Of a stretch of 64,000 nt of DNA, positions 26,842 through 36,993 are shown piece by piece. How positions within the stretch are numbered: position 1 is the stretch's first letter; every line of letters starts with the position of its first letter. The notes beneath the pieces are model-generated. The model was not told the origin of the DNA and did not search any database. It saw only the letters and a program-made list of their open reading frames with translations. This DNA comes from CAIXZV01 sp963697365 (GTDB lineage Bacteria; Chloroflexota; Limnocylindria; Limnocylindrales; CSP1-4). The stretch lies in assembly GCA_963697365.1 (NCBI GenBank), contig CAVONT010000002.1:114017-178016 (forward strand), read 5' to 3'. The translations under genes were made by a program, and so were the position numbers.

Positions 26842-28541
26842 TCAGGCCTGCCCCGACCGTGGAGCCGCGGCCGGAGCAGCAGCGGTCTCGCCAGCCCCTG
26901 CTCGTGCCCGGACCTCCGACCGGATCCGCTGGATGTGGCCGCGTCCGAGCCCCTTCACCTCGCAGCCGAGCTCGAAGTAGCGCCGGATGGCCGCGTCGTC
27001 GAGGATGCCGAAGCAGTCGATGACCGCGACCGGCTGCCCGCCCACGCGACGAGGTCGTCGGGCGTGCAAGGTCGAGGTAGGGCTCGTGCGGCACCGCGAG
27101 GATCACGGCCTCGACGCCCTGCATCGCCGCGGCGAGGTCCTTCTGCGACGCGCAGGTCCGGTCAGCTGCTCCTGGTTGCGGAAGAACCGCGCCAGCGAGC
27201 GGCCGGGCTGCCGGGTACGTGTCCTGGCTCTCGAACTCGTACCAGTGGTCGACGTACGGGTCGTGGACGCGGATCTCGGCGCCCATCTCGGTCAGCTTGC
27301 GGACGACGATCTCCGACCCGCTGTAGCGCGTGTCACCGACGTCCTGGCGGTAGCTGGCCCCGCAGACGAGCACGTCCGCGCCTGCGATGTGGCGCCCCAT
27401 GTTGCGGAGCGCGTCCCGCACGAGCGTCGCGACGTGGAGGCCGCGCGTGTCGTTGATGTCGATGGCGGTGGTGCTCATCTGGAACACCTGGTCGCCGTCC
27501 TCGAAGCCGAGGATGTGCTCGTACGCCCAGTACCCGAGGCCGCCGTCCTTGGGCAGGCAGTAGCCGCCGATGCCCGGGCCCCGGGAACATGATGTTGCTG
27601 TGGGTCGGGCGCTTCTTGATCGCCGCGATGACCTTCACGAGGTCCACGCCGTTGCGCTCGGAGAACAGGCTCCACTCGTTCACGAAGGCCAGGATCGTGG
27701 CGCGGTACGAGTTCTCGACGATCTTGGTGGTCTCCGACTCGATCGGCCGGTCCATCACCGTGAGCTCGTACTGCTCGGTGTTGAGGACGTCGCGGAGGAA
27801 CCGCTCGACCCGGATCCGCGCTGCCTCGTCGCAGCCGCTGCAGACGCGCCAGAAGTCGCGGATGCTGGACACGTACTGCCGGCCCGGCATCACCCGCTCG
27901 AAGCTGTGCGCCAGCAGCGGCGTCGCCGGCGAGGCCCCGGGCGGCGAACGCCTTCTTGAGGATGGGCCACGCGATGAACTCGGTCGTCCCCGGGGCGACG
28001 GTCGTCTCGATGAGGACCAGGCAGTGCGCTCGCGGATGCGCTCGCCGATCGTCCGGAGCGTCGCCTCGAGGGCGGCCATGTCGGTCTCGCCCGTGCGCAT
28101 GTTGCCGAGGTCCTGCTTGGCGTAGTCGCACTGGACATCGACCACCACGCAGTCGGCGAGCTTGAGGCAGTCCGCGTTGAAGGTCGCCGTGAGCGTCTGC
28201 TTCTCGAGCACGCAGCGGGCGATCATCGGGATCCACCTCGGGATCCTCGGCCTTCACGGGCGACATCCCGCGGTTCAGCAGCTGGCGTCTTCCAGTAGCT
28301 CCGGGGGCTCGGGCGCTGGCAGCCGATGACGAACTTGGTCGGGCGGCCCGTCCGCGTCGGTCGTGTCGGCAACGATGGCAGCCATCACGGCGCCCACGAA
28401 GCCGAGGCCCATGACGACCACGACCTCGCGGCCCTCACGGCGCGCCTCGGCGGCCAGGTGCTCCAGCCGCTGGAACTCCGTCTCGTAGTCGTCGGGTGTT
28501 GGAAGCGGGAACGTCTCACCGCTCGGGCTGATGGAGGTCAC
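26842..28541 (-). CDS. nucleotide-sugar dehydrogenase, UDP-glucose/GDP-mannose type (at least five frameshifts)
   Basis: Starts at GTG 28541 after AAGGA. Recognisable pieces in order: EVVVVMGLGFVGAVMAAIVA (NAD Rossmann), LADCVVVDVQCDYAKQDLG, HCLVLIETTVAPGTTEFIAW, ERFLRDVLNTEQYELTVMDR, TKIVENSYRATILAFVNEWS (central helix with the catalytic Lys-like position), ALRNMGRHIAGADVLVCGAS, and AVIDCFGILDDAAIRRYFEL at the end. The family oxidises a UDP- or GDP-sugar C6 alcohol to the uronate with two NAD+, feeding surface polysaccharide synthesis. The pieces lie in three frames with breaks near 28300, 28015, 27950, 27580, 27200 and 27060. Either a pseudogene or, more likely given intact motifs, uncorrected indels. 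No glycosyltransferase adjoins. Confidence 0.75.
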
Positions 28542-28812
28542 GTGGGGATCCTTATCTCGGTCATGCCGGGTCCTCACCGGCTTGAGGAAGAGTAGGCTGC
28601 CGCGGCCGCCCGTGGACGTCCTGACCGACAAACCTGCGCCTGCCGTGGATGAAGCCCGGCCCTGCGAATGGGGCCCGGGAACCTGACGACGAGGTGCCCG
28701 ACATCCGGGAAGGGATGGCCAGCGGCCGTGCGCGGCACTAGGATGGCACCAAGGGCAGGCCGCCCGGCCGGAATCTCCGACCGGGAACTCGACAAGCCCC
28801 AGTGAGGGACGG

Positions 28813-29232
28813 ATGAAGCTATCCCAGGTTGCACGCATCCCGGTCTTCGCAGCCCTCAAGAAGGACCATGCGAAGGTGCTTGAGGGCGCCACGGAACGGA
28901 CCTACGCACCGGGTGCGACGCTGGTCAAGGAAGGCGAGGCGTCCTCGTTCCTCTACTTCATCTCGAACGGCCACGCGGTCGTGACGACGGCTGCCGAGGG
29001 CCAGCGCACCGTCCTCGGCCCAGGTGACTTCTTCGGGGAGCTCGGACTCATCGAGCACCACCCTCGTTCGGCGACGGTCGTGGCCCAGGACGAGGTGACG
29101 GTCGTGGTGGTCGGGGCATGGGAGTTCCGCACCTTCCTCGAGCAGAACCCCGAGATGGCGGTGCCGATGGTGTACGCCCTCGTCGCCCGACTGCACGGGA
29201 TCCTCGACCACGAGGAGAACCACGGCCACTGA
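28813..29232 (+). CDS. stand-alone cyclic-nucleotide-binding domain protein
   Basis: 139 residues, ATG 28813 after GAGGGA. The single cNMP-binding beta-roll contains the phosphate-binding cassette FGELGLIEHHPRSAT (residues 74-88) with the conserved Gly-Glu and the Arg (R85) that contacts the cyclic phosphate. There is no helix-turn-helix, so it is not a Crp-type regulator by itself. A cAMP-type cyclase is 10 kb downstream and a second cNMP domain is fused to a transporter, suggesting a shared signal. Confidence 0.85.
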   Translation: MKLSQVARIPVFAALKKDHAKVLEGATERTYAPGATLVKEGEASSFLYFISNGHAVVTTAAEGQRTVLGPGDFFGELGLIEHHPRSATVVAQDEVTVVVVGAWEFRTFLEQNPEMAVPMVYALVARLHGILDHEENHGH

Positions 29233-29333
29233 GCGAGCGGCGCCATCCTGCGGCAGGGCCGGCGGCCTGGGACCAGCCGGAGACCCTGCTTCGATGGGCC
29301 GATGCCGTGGCGCGCCTGATGCCTTGGCGCGCC

Positions 29334-30623
29334 TCATGCTGACGGGACGCGACGCCCCGCTTCGTCCCCTCGCGTCAGCCGGTCGAAGGCCAGCAGGGCG
29401 ACCACGCAGCCGATGGCCAGCAGTGCGTTGCCGAGCATCGCGGCGGTCAGGCCGACGGTGACCGACATGAAGCCCATCAGCGGCGGGTAGATGACCGAGC
29501 CGATGATCGCCATGCCCGTGAGCGATCCGCCAACGGCCGCGGAACGCTCAGGGAAGCGATCCCCGCCGATGGCCACGATCATCGGGAACACGGGGCCCGA
29601 CGCGATCCCTGCGACAAAGAATGCAGCGATGGCGATCGGCAGGCTCGGGACAAGGACCGCGACGGCGATCGCGATCGCCATGCCCGTCGCCGAGACGACC
29701 GTGAACCTGAGATGGTCGAACCTGTCGGCGATCACCGACGAGACGATGCGCCCGACGGTCAGGCCAGCCCAGTACAACGACAGCGCGAGGGTGGCGGTTG
29801 TCAGCGGCGCCGGCTCAAGGAACCGCACGATCCAGCTGGAGATGCCCATCTCGGACGCCACGTAGGCGGCGATCGCGATCCCGAGCAGCAGGAGGGGCCC
29901 CGCGAGCAGCGGCCGGCCGGCATGGTGGGGCGCCGCCGCGGGAGCACCGGTTCCCGCAGCCGGCGGATCGCCGGCATGGCGGCCCGCAGCCGCCGGTTTG
30001 CCGACGGCCACGGCCACCCGTCGCCCGCTGGGCATCGGGACGATCACATACGCCAGGGCCAGCGTCGCGACGACAACTCCTGTTCCCGCGACCACCGCCT
30101 GCCAGGGAATGCCACGCTCCACCAGTGTCCCGATGACGAGTGGCGCTGTGAGCGCGCCGACGCTGAACGACACGTGGAGCAGGTTCAGTGCCCGTCCGCG
30201 TGCCTCGCGGTACACGTCGAGGACGATGCCGTTGACGCCGCCGTCCACGCAGCCGGCCCCCGCCCCGACGAGCACCGCCACCAGGATGAAGACGCCCCAG
30301 GACGGCGCGACACCGAAACCGATCGTCCCAAGGCCGGTGAGCAGGATGGCGCCACCGAGAACGAGCCGACGGCCGAGGCGCTCGGTCAGTGCTCCGCCCC
30401 CGAACGACCCCACCGCGTAGGCAAGGGCGAAGACGAAGTAGATGACGCCGATCCCCGCATCGGTCTGGTCGAACGTCACCTTGATCGAGCGGATCAGCGA
30501 AGGGATCAGCAGCCCGATCCAGCCGACCGCGAGCAGCGAGACGCATGCGACGAGGCCTGCCGCCAGGCGCCCGCCCGCACTTGTGACGCCGTCGCGCTCG
30601 ATCCCGGCCGCCTGGACTCCCAC
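29334..30623 (-). CDS. major facilitator superfamily transporter
   Basis: 429 residues from GTG 30623, which follows GGAGG. Twelve hydrophobic helices in two halves: FALAYAVGSFGGGALTERLG followed by RR is the helix 2-3 loop motif, and TVGRIVSSVIADRFDHLR its second-half counterpart. VDGGVNGIVLDVYREARGRA and LNLLHVSFSVGALTAPL resemble fucose/glucose-type sugar or drug MFS members. The central loop is Ala/Pro/Gly-rich and may be unstructured. The substrate is not evident. The gene is alone and convergent with the cNMP-binding gene. Confidence 0.85.
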   Translation of the reverse strand: MGVQAAGIERDGVTSAGGRLAAGLVACVSLLAVGWIGLLIPSLIRSIKVTFDQTDAGIGVIYFVFALAYAVGSFGGGALTERLGRRLVLGGAILLTGLGTIGFGVAPSWGVFILVAVLVGAGAGCVDGGVNGIVLDVYREARGRALNLLHVSFSVGALTAPLVIGTLVERGIPWQAVVAGTGVVVATLALAYVIVPMPSGRRVAVAVGKPAAAGRHAGDPPAAGTGAPAAAPHHAGRPLLAGPLLLLGIAIAAYVASEMGISSWIVRFLEPAPLTTATLALSLYWAGLTVGRIVSSVIADRFDHLRFTVVSATGMAIAIAVAVLVPSLPIAIAAFFVAGIASGPVFPMIVAIGGDRFPERSAAVGGSLTGMAIIGSVIYPPLMGFMSVTVGLTAAMLGNALLAIGCVVALLAFDRLTRGDEAGRRVPSA

Positions 30624-30845
30624 GATCCCTCCGTGTCTGCCCGTCGTCCTCCAGGGCCGTCGGTCTGCCGTGTGAAGGGTACGTTGGCCACGCCGGTTCA
30701 TGGGCGACGGTGACCCCGTTGGCAGGCTGACGCTCGTGATGCGCGTGCCGGTGGTGGCCGTCTTCTTCCCTGTGGGGCCCTCCTGCTACCGTAAGCCGAC
30801 GGTCAGTCCGGCGGCAGTGGTCGGATCGATGGGAGGGGAGGCCTC

Positions 30846-31283
30846 GTGCCGACGGACAGGATTCCAGACACGCATCGCGACTTGCTGAACGCTCGGTACG
30901 CAACGCTGGCGACCGTCGGCCCCACTGGCCGTCCCCAGTTGTCGACGGTGTGCTTCCTCGTCTCGGACGACGCAACGGTGCAGTTGTCTGTGAACGAGAC
31001 CCGCCAGAAGGCGAAGAACATGGTTGCCAACCCCAAGGTCAGTCTGCAGATTCAGGATGCAGGCGATCCCTTTCGCTACCTCGAGTTGCGCGGTGATGCC
31101 TCGGTGGAACCCGACGACGATTACAGCTTCGCTGATGTGCTCGGCGCCAAGTACGGGGGATTGGACCTGCGCCGGATGGATCGACCGGGTGAGCGGCGCA
31201 CGAAGGTGACGATCGCGCTGACCCGGGTGCGAGCCGTCGACATGCACCAGCGGGGTACCGTCGGGGCTGCCCTGGACTCCTGA
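30846..31283 (+). CDS. pyridoxamine-5'-phosphate-oxidase-fold (PPOX/F420-type) protein
   Basis: 145 residues, GTG 30846 after GGAGG. The split-barrel signature appears as ARYATLATVGPTGRPQLSTV, FLVSDDATVQLSVNETRQKA, NPKVSLQIQDAGDPFRYLEL and RGDASVEPDD. In actinobacterial and chloroflexotal genomes this subgroup usually binds F420 or FMN and reduces or oxidises small molecules. Which cofactor is used here cannot be read directly. It stands as a single gene. Confidence 0.85.
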   Translation: MPTDRIPDTHRDLLNARYATLATVGPTGRPQLSTVCFLVSDDATVQLSVNETRQKAKNMVANPKVSLQIQDAGDPFRYLELRGDASVEPDDDYSFADVLGAKYGGLDLRRMDRPGERRTKVTIALTRVRAVDMHQRGTVGAALDS

Positions 31284-31475
31284 GGGCGGTCGAACGTCAC
31301 GACCTCGGGCCGCAGCCCGATCGGCCTCGACGAGTACGTCGTCCTCGAGGGTCGCGCCTGAGCCCCGGGGCGGCCGCCCGCTAGCGGCGATCCGCCGTCC
31401 GCTCGTGATCGGCGCGGGCGGGGACGGTCGCGTTGGCTATCGTTCCGGCTGCGTCCTGACGGGAGGAGCACGATC

Positions 31476-33950
31476 ATGGCGACCCAGCGGCGTCCCGCGG
31501 TACAGCCCCTCGTGGCCGATGGGCTGACCGTCGCCGAGAAGGTGTCCCTCCTGGCCGGCCGGGACTTCTGGACCCTCAACGGGATCCCGCGCATCGGGGT
31601 GCCGCCCATCGTCGTCACCGACGGCCCCTACGGCGTGCGCAAGGCGACGTCCGGCAGCCCGCTGGACATCGCCAACAGCGAGCCCGCCACGTGCTTCCCC
31701 ACGTCGTCGGCGCTGGCCGCGTCATGGGACGAGGCGCTCCTCGAGGAGGTCGGCGCGGCGATCGGCCGGGAGGCAGCAGCAGCCGGCGTCAGCGTGGTGC
31801 TGGGTCCCGGGGCGAACATCAAGCGCACGCCACTCTGCGGTCGGAACTTCGAGTACTACTCGGAGGACCCGCTCCTGTCCGGCCACCTCGCGGCCGCGTG
31901 GATCCGCGGCGTGCAGGGCGAGGGAGTGGGCGCCTCCCTCAAGCACCTCGCCGCCAACAACCAGGAGACGCGCCGGATGTCGATTGACGCGGTCGTCGAT
32001 GAACGCGCCCTTCGCGAGATCTACCTGGCGGGCTTCGAGCACGCGGTGGTCGAGGGCCGGCCGTGGACGGTGATGGCGGCCTACAACCGGCTCAACGGGA
32101 CCTACTGCACCGAACACGCATGGCTCCTTGACGACGTGCTCCGGCGCGGGTGGGGGTTCGACGGCGTGGTGATGTCCGACTGGGGTGCCGTGAACCGGCG
32201 GGTCCCGGCGGTGGAGGCGGGGCTTGACATCGAGATGCCGGGGTCCGGCGGCCGCAGTGACGGGCCGCTTCTCCACGCTCTCGAGTCCGGCGGCCTCGAC
32301 GGGACCGCCGTGGATGCGTCCGCAGCCCGGATCCTGGCGCTCGTCGAACGGACGGCCGCCGCCCGTGAGCCTGGCCGTGCCCACGACCTCGACGACCATC
32401 ACGCGCTCGCCCGCCGGGCCGCCGAGGCAGGCACGGTCCTGCTCAAGAACGAGGGTGGCCTGCTTCCGCTCGCGGCCGCCGGGCGGATCGCCGTCGTCGG
32501 GGCCTTCGCCCGGGAGCCGCGCTTCCAGGGCAGCGGCAGCGCGATGATCACCCCGACCCGCGTGGACGATGCCTGGACGGAACTGGTCACGCTGCTAGGC
32601 GGCGACCGCCTCCAGTACGCGGCCGGCTATCGCACCACCGACGACGCACCCGACGAGACGCTCATCGCCGGGGCCGTGGCCATTGCGAACGACGCCGCCG
32701 TCGCCATCGTCTTTGTCGGACTCACCGATCGGGCCGAGACCGAGGGGATTGACCGAGAGCACCTTCGCCTCCCGGCCGCGCACGACGCCCTCGTGGAGGC
32801 GCTCGCTGCAGTCACTCCCAACCTCGTCGTCGTGCTCGTCAACGGCGCCCCCGTGGAGCTTCCGTGGGCGGACCGCGTTCCGGCCATCGTCGAGGCATAC
32901 CTGGGCGGACAGGCCGGCGGCAGCGCCATCGCCCGGGTCCTTGCGGGCATCGCCGACCCGGGTGGACGGCTGGCGGAGACGTTCCCGCTCCGCCTCGAGG
33001 ACGACGCCGTCCACGCGCTCCCCGCGGGTCCGCGCCTCGCCGAGTACCGCGAGAGCGTCTACGTCGGCTACCGCTGGTACGACAGCGCGGGCCTCGACGT
33101 CCGGTTCCCCTTTGGCCACGGGCTCGCGTATACGACCTTCGAGCACGCCAACCTGGCGGTGCGCGCGTCCGGTACCGACCCGCAGGCAGTCGCCGTGACT
33201 GTCACGGTCTCCAACACGGGTCCTCGGGCCGGCGACGAGGTGGTCCAGGTCTACGTGCATGACCCGGTGTCGTCCGTGTTCCGGCCGCGCCAGGAGTTGC
33301 GCGGCTACGCGAAGGTCCGCCTCGAGGCCGGCGCGTCGGCCCGGGTCGAGGTGCCGCTCGGCCGGCGCGCGTTCGCCACCTGGGACACCGCGTCCGGCGC
33401 ATGGCGCGTGGAGGGCGGCCTCGTCGAGATCCGGGTCGGACGATCATCGCGTGACATCCGGGCGACCGCGCTGGTCCACGTCCCGGGCGATCCCGCTGGC
33501 GCGCCGGCCCGCGAGACCGCAGCCGTGGCCGCCGCCTACCGGAACCCGCGTCCGGGCATGACCTTCGAACGGTCTGCCTTTGAATCGCTGCTCGGCCGCT
33601 CGCTGCCGCCGAACGAGCCCGTGCGCCCTGGCGAGTACACGATCAACACGCCGCTCGCGGACATGCGGACACCGGTGGCCCGCTTGCTGCACGCCATGAT
33701 GCGACGCCAGGCGGTGGCGTTGGCGGGCGGTGACCCCGACTCACCGCTCGGCCGGATCGTGGCCGCGAGCATCGCGAACAGCACGCTCCGGGTGTTCCGG
33801 ATGGTGGGCGGCGATCTGCTCGACGAGCGGATACTGGGCGGCCTGCTCGCGCTCGCCAACGCACGCTACGGCCTCGGCACGAGGACCCTCTTGCGCGGAG
33901 GCCTTGCCCTGGTCCGCGCGAGGATCCGGCGGCCTCGGGCGGGCAGGTAG
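31476..33950 (+). CDS. glycoside hydrolase family 3 beta-glucosidase-like enzyme
   Basis: 824 residues in one frame, ATG 31476 after GGGAGGAG. The (beta/alpha)8 domain holds TVAEKVSLLAGRDFWTLNGI, KHLAANNQETRR (K-H acid-base-linked motif) and FDGVVMSDWGAV with the nucleophile Asp near residue 235. The second alpha/beta domain has GTVLLKNEGGLLPLAAAG. A fibronectin-III-like domain (AVTVTVSNTGPRAGDEVVQV) follows. About 150 further residues form a helical tail (ARLLHAMMRRQAVALAGG) beyond the usual FnIII end. There is no signal peptide, so it acts inside the cell on imported oligosaccharides. GH3 enzymes release terminal beta-linked glucose, xylose or N-acetylglucosamine; specificity is open. Confidence 0.9.
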   Translation: MATQRRPAVQPLVADGLTVAEKVSLLAGRDFWTLNGIPRIGVPPIVVTDGPYGVRKATSGSPLDIANSEPATCFPTSSALAASWDEALLEEVGAAIGREAAAAGVSVVLGPGANIKRTPLCGRNFEYYSEDPLLSGHLAAAWIRGVQGEGVGASLKHLAANNQETRRMSIDAVVDERALREIYLAGFEHAVVEGRPWTVMAAYNRLNGTYCTEHAWLLDDVLRRGWGFDGVVMSDWGAVNRRVPAVEAGLDIEMPGSGGRSDGPLLHALESGGLDGTAVDASAARILALVERTAAAREPGRAHDLDDHHALARRAAEAGTVLLKNEGGLLPLAAAGRIAVVGAFAREPRFQGSGSAMITPTRVDDAWTELVTLLGGDRLQYAAGYRTTDDAPDETLIAGAVAIANDAAVAIVFVGLTDRAETEGIDREHLRLPAAHDALVEALAAVTPNLVVVLVNGAPVELPWADRVPAIVEAYLGGQAGGSAIARVLAGIADPGGRLAETFPLRLEDDAVHALPAGPRLAEYRESVYVGYRWYDSAGLDVRFPFGHGLAYTTFEHANLAVRASGTDPQAVAVTVTVSNTGPRAGDEVVQVYVHDPVSSVFRPRQELRGYAKVRLEAGASARVEVPLGRRAFATWDTASGAWRVEGGLVEIRVGRSSRDIRATALVHVPGDPAGAPARETAAVAAAYRNPRPGMTFERSAFESLLGRSLPPNEPVRPGEYTINTPLADMRTPVARLLHAMMRRQAVALAGGDPDSPLGRIVAASIANSTLRVFRMVGGDLLDERILGGLLALANARYGLGTRTLLRGGLALVRARIRRPRAGR

Positions 33951-33989
33951 GACGGTCGTCAGGCCAACCCGGCTGGCGGCCCTCCCCGG

Positions 33990-34160
33990 CTAGCGGTTCT
34001 TGCGGTTACGACGGCGGAGGAACCAGGCGCCGAAGAAGCCGATCAGGGCGCCGCCGATCACCGCGATGGTGCTCTCGAGCAGGAAGCCGCCGATGGGCAA
34101 CGCGTCCATCGCGAGCATCAGGACCCACACGGACACGGCGGTCAGCAGGACGAGCGTCAT
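33990..34160 (-). CDS. small two-helix membrane protein
   Basis: 56 residues from ATG 34160, preceded by GAGGGAG. There are two hydrophobic helices (about 2-20 and 25-47) and a strongly basic end (FLRRRNRKNR), placing the C-terminus inside. It resembles small GlsB/YeaQ-type stress membrane proteins in size and topology, but the match is only general. Confidence 0.6.
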   Translation of the reverse strand: MTLVLLTAVSVWVLMLAMDALPIGGFLLESTIAVIGGALIGFFGAWFLRRRNRKNR

Positions 34161-34396
34161 GGTCGGATCTCCCTCATCTGGCTGTGCGGCTCGCCCGGGG
34201 GCGACACCGGGCTTCATGCAGACTGGACTCGTATCCCGACTCCCGCGGAGCGGACGGACGCAAGACTACCGTTCCGCGAATGCGCCCGTGCGCCGGTGCC
34301 GGAGCCGGTCCCATCGCTCCCCTGCGGCTCCCGGGGCCTATCCTTCGATGGCGGCCGCGCGGCGAACCGCCAGTCCTGCAGGGGAGCTCTGATCCG

Positions 34397-35648
34397 ATGC
34401 CAGCCATCCTGTTCCGTGGGGCCCGCCTGGTCGACGGGCTCGCCGATGTCTCGCTCGATGGCGTGGATGTCCTGGTCGTGGACGATCGCGTGACCGAGGT
34501 CAGCGAGACGGCGATCACGCGGCCGGACCTCGCGGACCGCGCGGACTTCCGCGTGGTCGAGCTGGGCGGGCTCACCCTCATGCCAGGCCTGATCGATGCC
34601 CACGTCCACGCATCCGCCGCCGAGGTCGTCGAGGACCCAGCCCGTCCGATGCCGGCGTCCCTGCGCGCCCAGCACGCGCGGATCGAGCTCGAAGCCATGC
34701 TCCGGCGTGGCTTCACGACGGCCCGCGACGCCGGCGGGTGCGACGTCGGCATCCGCATGGCGATCGAGCAGGGACTGATCGACGGGCCCTCGCCTGTTCG
34801 TGTCCGGCAAGGCCCTCAGCCAGACGGGCGGCCACGGCGACGACCGTGCGCTGGGCGACGGGGACCCGGTCCCCGGCGCCAGCCCGGGCGATTGGTCCCG
34901 GATCGCGGACGGGGTGGACGAGGTCCGCCTTGCGGCGCGTCACGAGCTCCGCCGCGGTGCCGACCAGATCAAGATCTGCGCGTCGGGCGGCGTGATGTCC
35001 GAGACGGACCCGATCGACATGCTCCAGTACTCGGAGGCCGAGATCACGGCGATCGTCGAGGAGGCGGCCTCACGCGGGACGTACGTGCTGGCCCATGCCT
35101 ATGGCGGTCCGGCGATCACGCGCGCCATCCGCTGCGGCGTGCGCTCGATCGAGCACGCGAACCTGATCGATCCGGCGGCGGCCCACGAGGTCGCGGCTCA
35201 CGACGCCTATGTCGTCCCGACGCTCGTCACGTACGAGGCCCTCGCGCGCGACGGCGCAGCGAGCGGCGTGGACGCTCGGCGGCTGGCCAAGGTCGACGTG
35301 GTCCGGGAGGCGGGCCTCCGCTCATTCGAGATCCTGCGCCGGGCCGGTGCGAGGGTGGGCTTCGGCACCGACCTCCTCGGATCGCATCGCCGGCTCCAGG
35401 TGCAGGAGTTCCGGATCCGCGCCGAGGCCGAGCGGCCCGCGGACATCGTCCGTTCCGCGACGTCCGTCAACGCGGACCTCCTCCGCCGGCCGGACCTGGG
35501 CCGGATCGTCGCCGGGGCCACGGCCGACCTGATCGTCGTGGCCGGCGATCCGCTGGCGGACATCGGGGTGCTCGCGGCGCTGCCGGACACCCTCCGCCTC
35601 GTGATGACCTCGGGACGGATCCGGGTGGACAGGCTTGCTCCGGCCTGA
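34397..35648 (+). CDS. metal-dependent amidohydrolase (imidazolonepropionase/Xaa-Pro dipeptidase type), one frameshift
   Basis: About 415 residues from ATG 34397. The TIM-barrel amidohydrolase motifs are all present: LMPGLIDAHVHASAAE (HxH metal site), IKICASGGVMSETDP (carbamylated Lys), GTYVLAHAYGGPAI and RSIEHANLID (metal His), RVGFGTDLLGSHRRLQ (catalytic Asp). The C-terminal beta-sandwich strand reads GATADLIVVAGDPLADIGVL. One indel near 34795 separates GPSP from FVSGKALSQTGGHGD. The closest functional classes hydrolyse cyclic imides, lactam rings or dipeptide-like amides. The substrate is undefined. Confidence 0.8.
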
Positions 35649-35712
35649 GGAGGCAGCCGTCGCTGGGCCGCGAGCAATCCCCCACGTGCGGCGCTGGCCT
35701 TCGCGACCGTAG

Positions 35713-35742
35713 CGACCGGCCGCGACCGGCCGCGACCGGCCG
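35713..35742. repeat. three tandem copies of a 10-bp unit
   Basis: CGACCGGCCG is repeated three times without interruption, between the convergent amidohydrolase and DUF2652 genes. Each unit contains the palindrome CGGCCG, so the RNA could fold; no T-run follows. Confidence 0.8.
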
Positions 35743-35744
35743 GG

Positions 35745-36863
35745 CTAGGGTCCTGCCGCGGTGGCATCCGGGTCCAGGGCCCGGTAGCGCTCCTCCAGCT
35801 GCGCCACGAGCGCCGGGACCGCGGATTGGAGCGCCGCCCCGTAGGCCGGCCCGATGTGCTCCATCAGCGCCTGCTCGCGCTTCGTCCTCGGTGCCGCGAA
35901 CCGGAGGTGGATGGTCGTCCCCTCGGCGGTGGGCTCGAGCTCGATGGTATGGAGCACCTTCACCGGTCCACCGGGTGTGTCCAGGACGGTCCGGTCCGTG
36001 ACGTAGTCGTATGGCCGCCAGTCGAGGATCTCCTCCACTACGGAGTCCTTGCCGTGCATGCAGTGGTTGGCCGACCCGGGCCCGCGCCGGCCCCCGGTGG
36101 CGCCCTTGACCGTGACCTCCGTCACCCACGGCTGCCAGGTCATCCGCTGGCCGGGGGTCGTCAGGAACGCCCAGGCGACCTGGGGCGGCACCCGCACGGG
36201 CACCGGCAGGTCGAGGATGGCCTCCCCGGACGTGACAAACACCCGCGACCGCGTCTCCTCCTCGTGCCAGCGTCGCTCGAGGTCGTGCACCCAGCCCGGC
36301 ACGTCGCCGATCCGGTCGTAGGTCTCGGTGTGGGGCCGCATGCCCAGCGCGAACGGGTCGAGGTCCGAGGCGTCGATACAGGCCTGGCTGAACAGGACGT
36401 AGGCCGCCACGCCGAGCCGTTCGACGACCTCGTTCTTGAGCAGGCGGTGGACGATGATCACGTCCGAGCCGAGGAGCTCCTGGCGCCCCGCGACCTTCTG
36501 GATGATCGCCTCGCCGTGGTGGGCGACGAGCTTGAGGTCGAGGTCGGGGATGCGCCGGCACGCGTTGCACTCGCACGAGGTGGCCTGGCGGACGTCGCGC
36601 CGACGACGGCGGAAGTCGATGTAGCAGCGCTCGACGGTGTCCAGGAGCAGGGAGCCGTCGATGGCCTCGAGCGGGGCGTAGGTGAAGGCGGCGTCACCCT
36701 CGAGCTTGGCGAGGCGGAAGCCGGGCCGGAGGCTCGCGACCACCGTGCCCATGAGGTCGGCGAGGATGTCCTGGGCGTGGTCCAGCTCGACGTCGGCGAG
36801 ATAGCCGGTATACCCGGAGATGTCCGCGATGAGGAGACAGACCGGCTGCGGGGCGGAGAGCAT
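35745..36863 (-). CDS. DUF2652 (cyclase-homology-like) plus SRPBCC domain protein
   Basis: 372 residues. The N-terminal half reads VCLLIADISGYTGYLADVEL and FRLAKLEGDAAFTYAP, the arrangement of class III nucleotide-cyclase folds as seen in DUF2652. The two Asp positions (DISGYT, EGDAAF) are kept but the nucleotide-specifying residues are not evident. The middle carries CECNACRRIPDLDLK and ELLGSDVIIVHRLLKN. The C-terminal half is an SRPBCC/polyketide-cyclase-type ligand-binding domain (PVRVPPQVAWAFLTTPGQRM, GGPVKVLHTIELEPTAEGTT). This could be a ligand-controlled signalling protein or a lipid-binding one. Divergent from a thioredoxin-fold-like gene. Confidence 0.75.
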   Translation of the reverse strand: MLSAPQPVCLLIADISGYTGYLADVELDHAQDILADLMGTVVASLRPGFRLAKLEGDAAFTYAPLEAIDGSLLLDTVERCYIDFRRRRRDVRQATSCECNACRRIPDLDLKLVAHHGEAIIQKVAGRQELLGSDVIIVHRLLKNEVVERLGVAAYVLFSQACIDASDLDPFALGMRPHTETYDRIGDVPGWVHDLERRWHEEETRSRVFVTSGEAILDLPVPVRVPPQVAWAFLTTPGQRMTWQPWVTEVTVKGATGGRRGPGSANHCMHGKDSVVEEILDWRPYDYVTDRTVLDTPGGPVKVLHTIELEPTAEGTTIHLRFAAPRTKREQALMEHIGPAYGAALQSAVPALVAQLEERYRALDPDATAAGP

Positions 36864-36993
36864 CGTCCCCTCGAGCGGGATGCGGCGGCCGCGTGCGGCG
36901 GCCGCGCAACTATAGGCCCCGATCGAGGCGACCGGTGACGACGCTCCGCATCGGGTCGGGCGGATGGCGGCGGCGGACTACGATGGTCCCACG

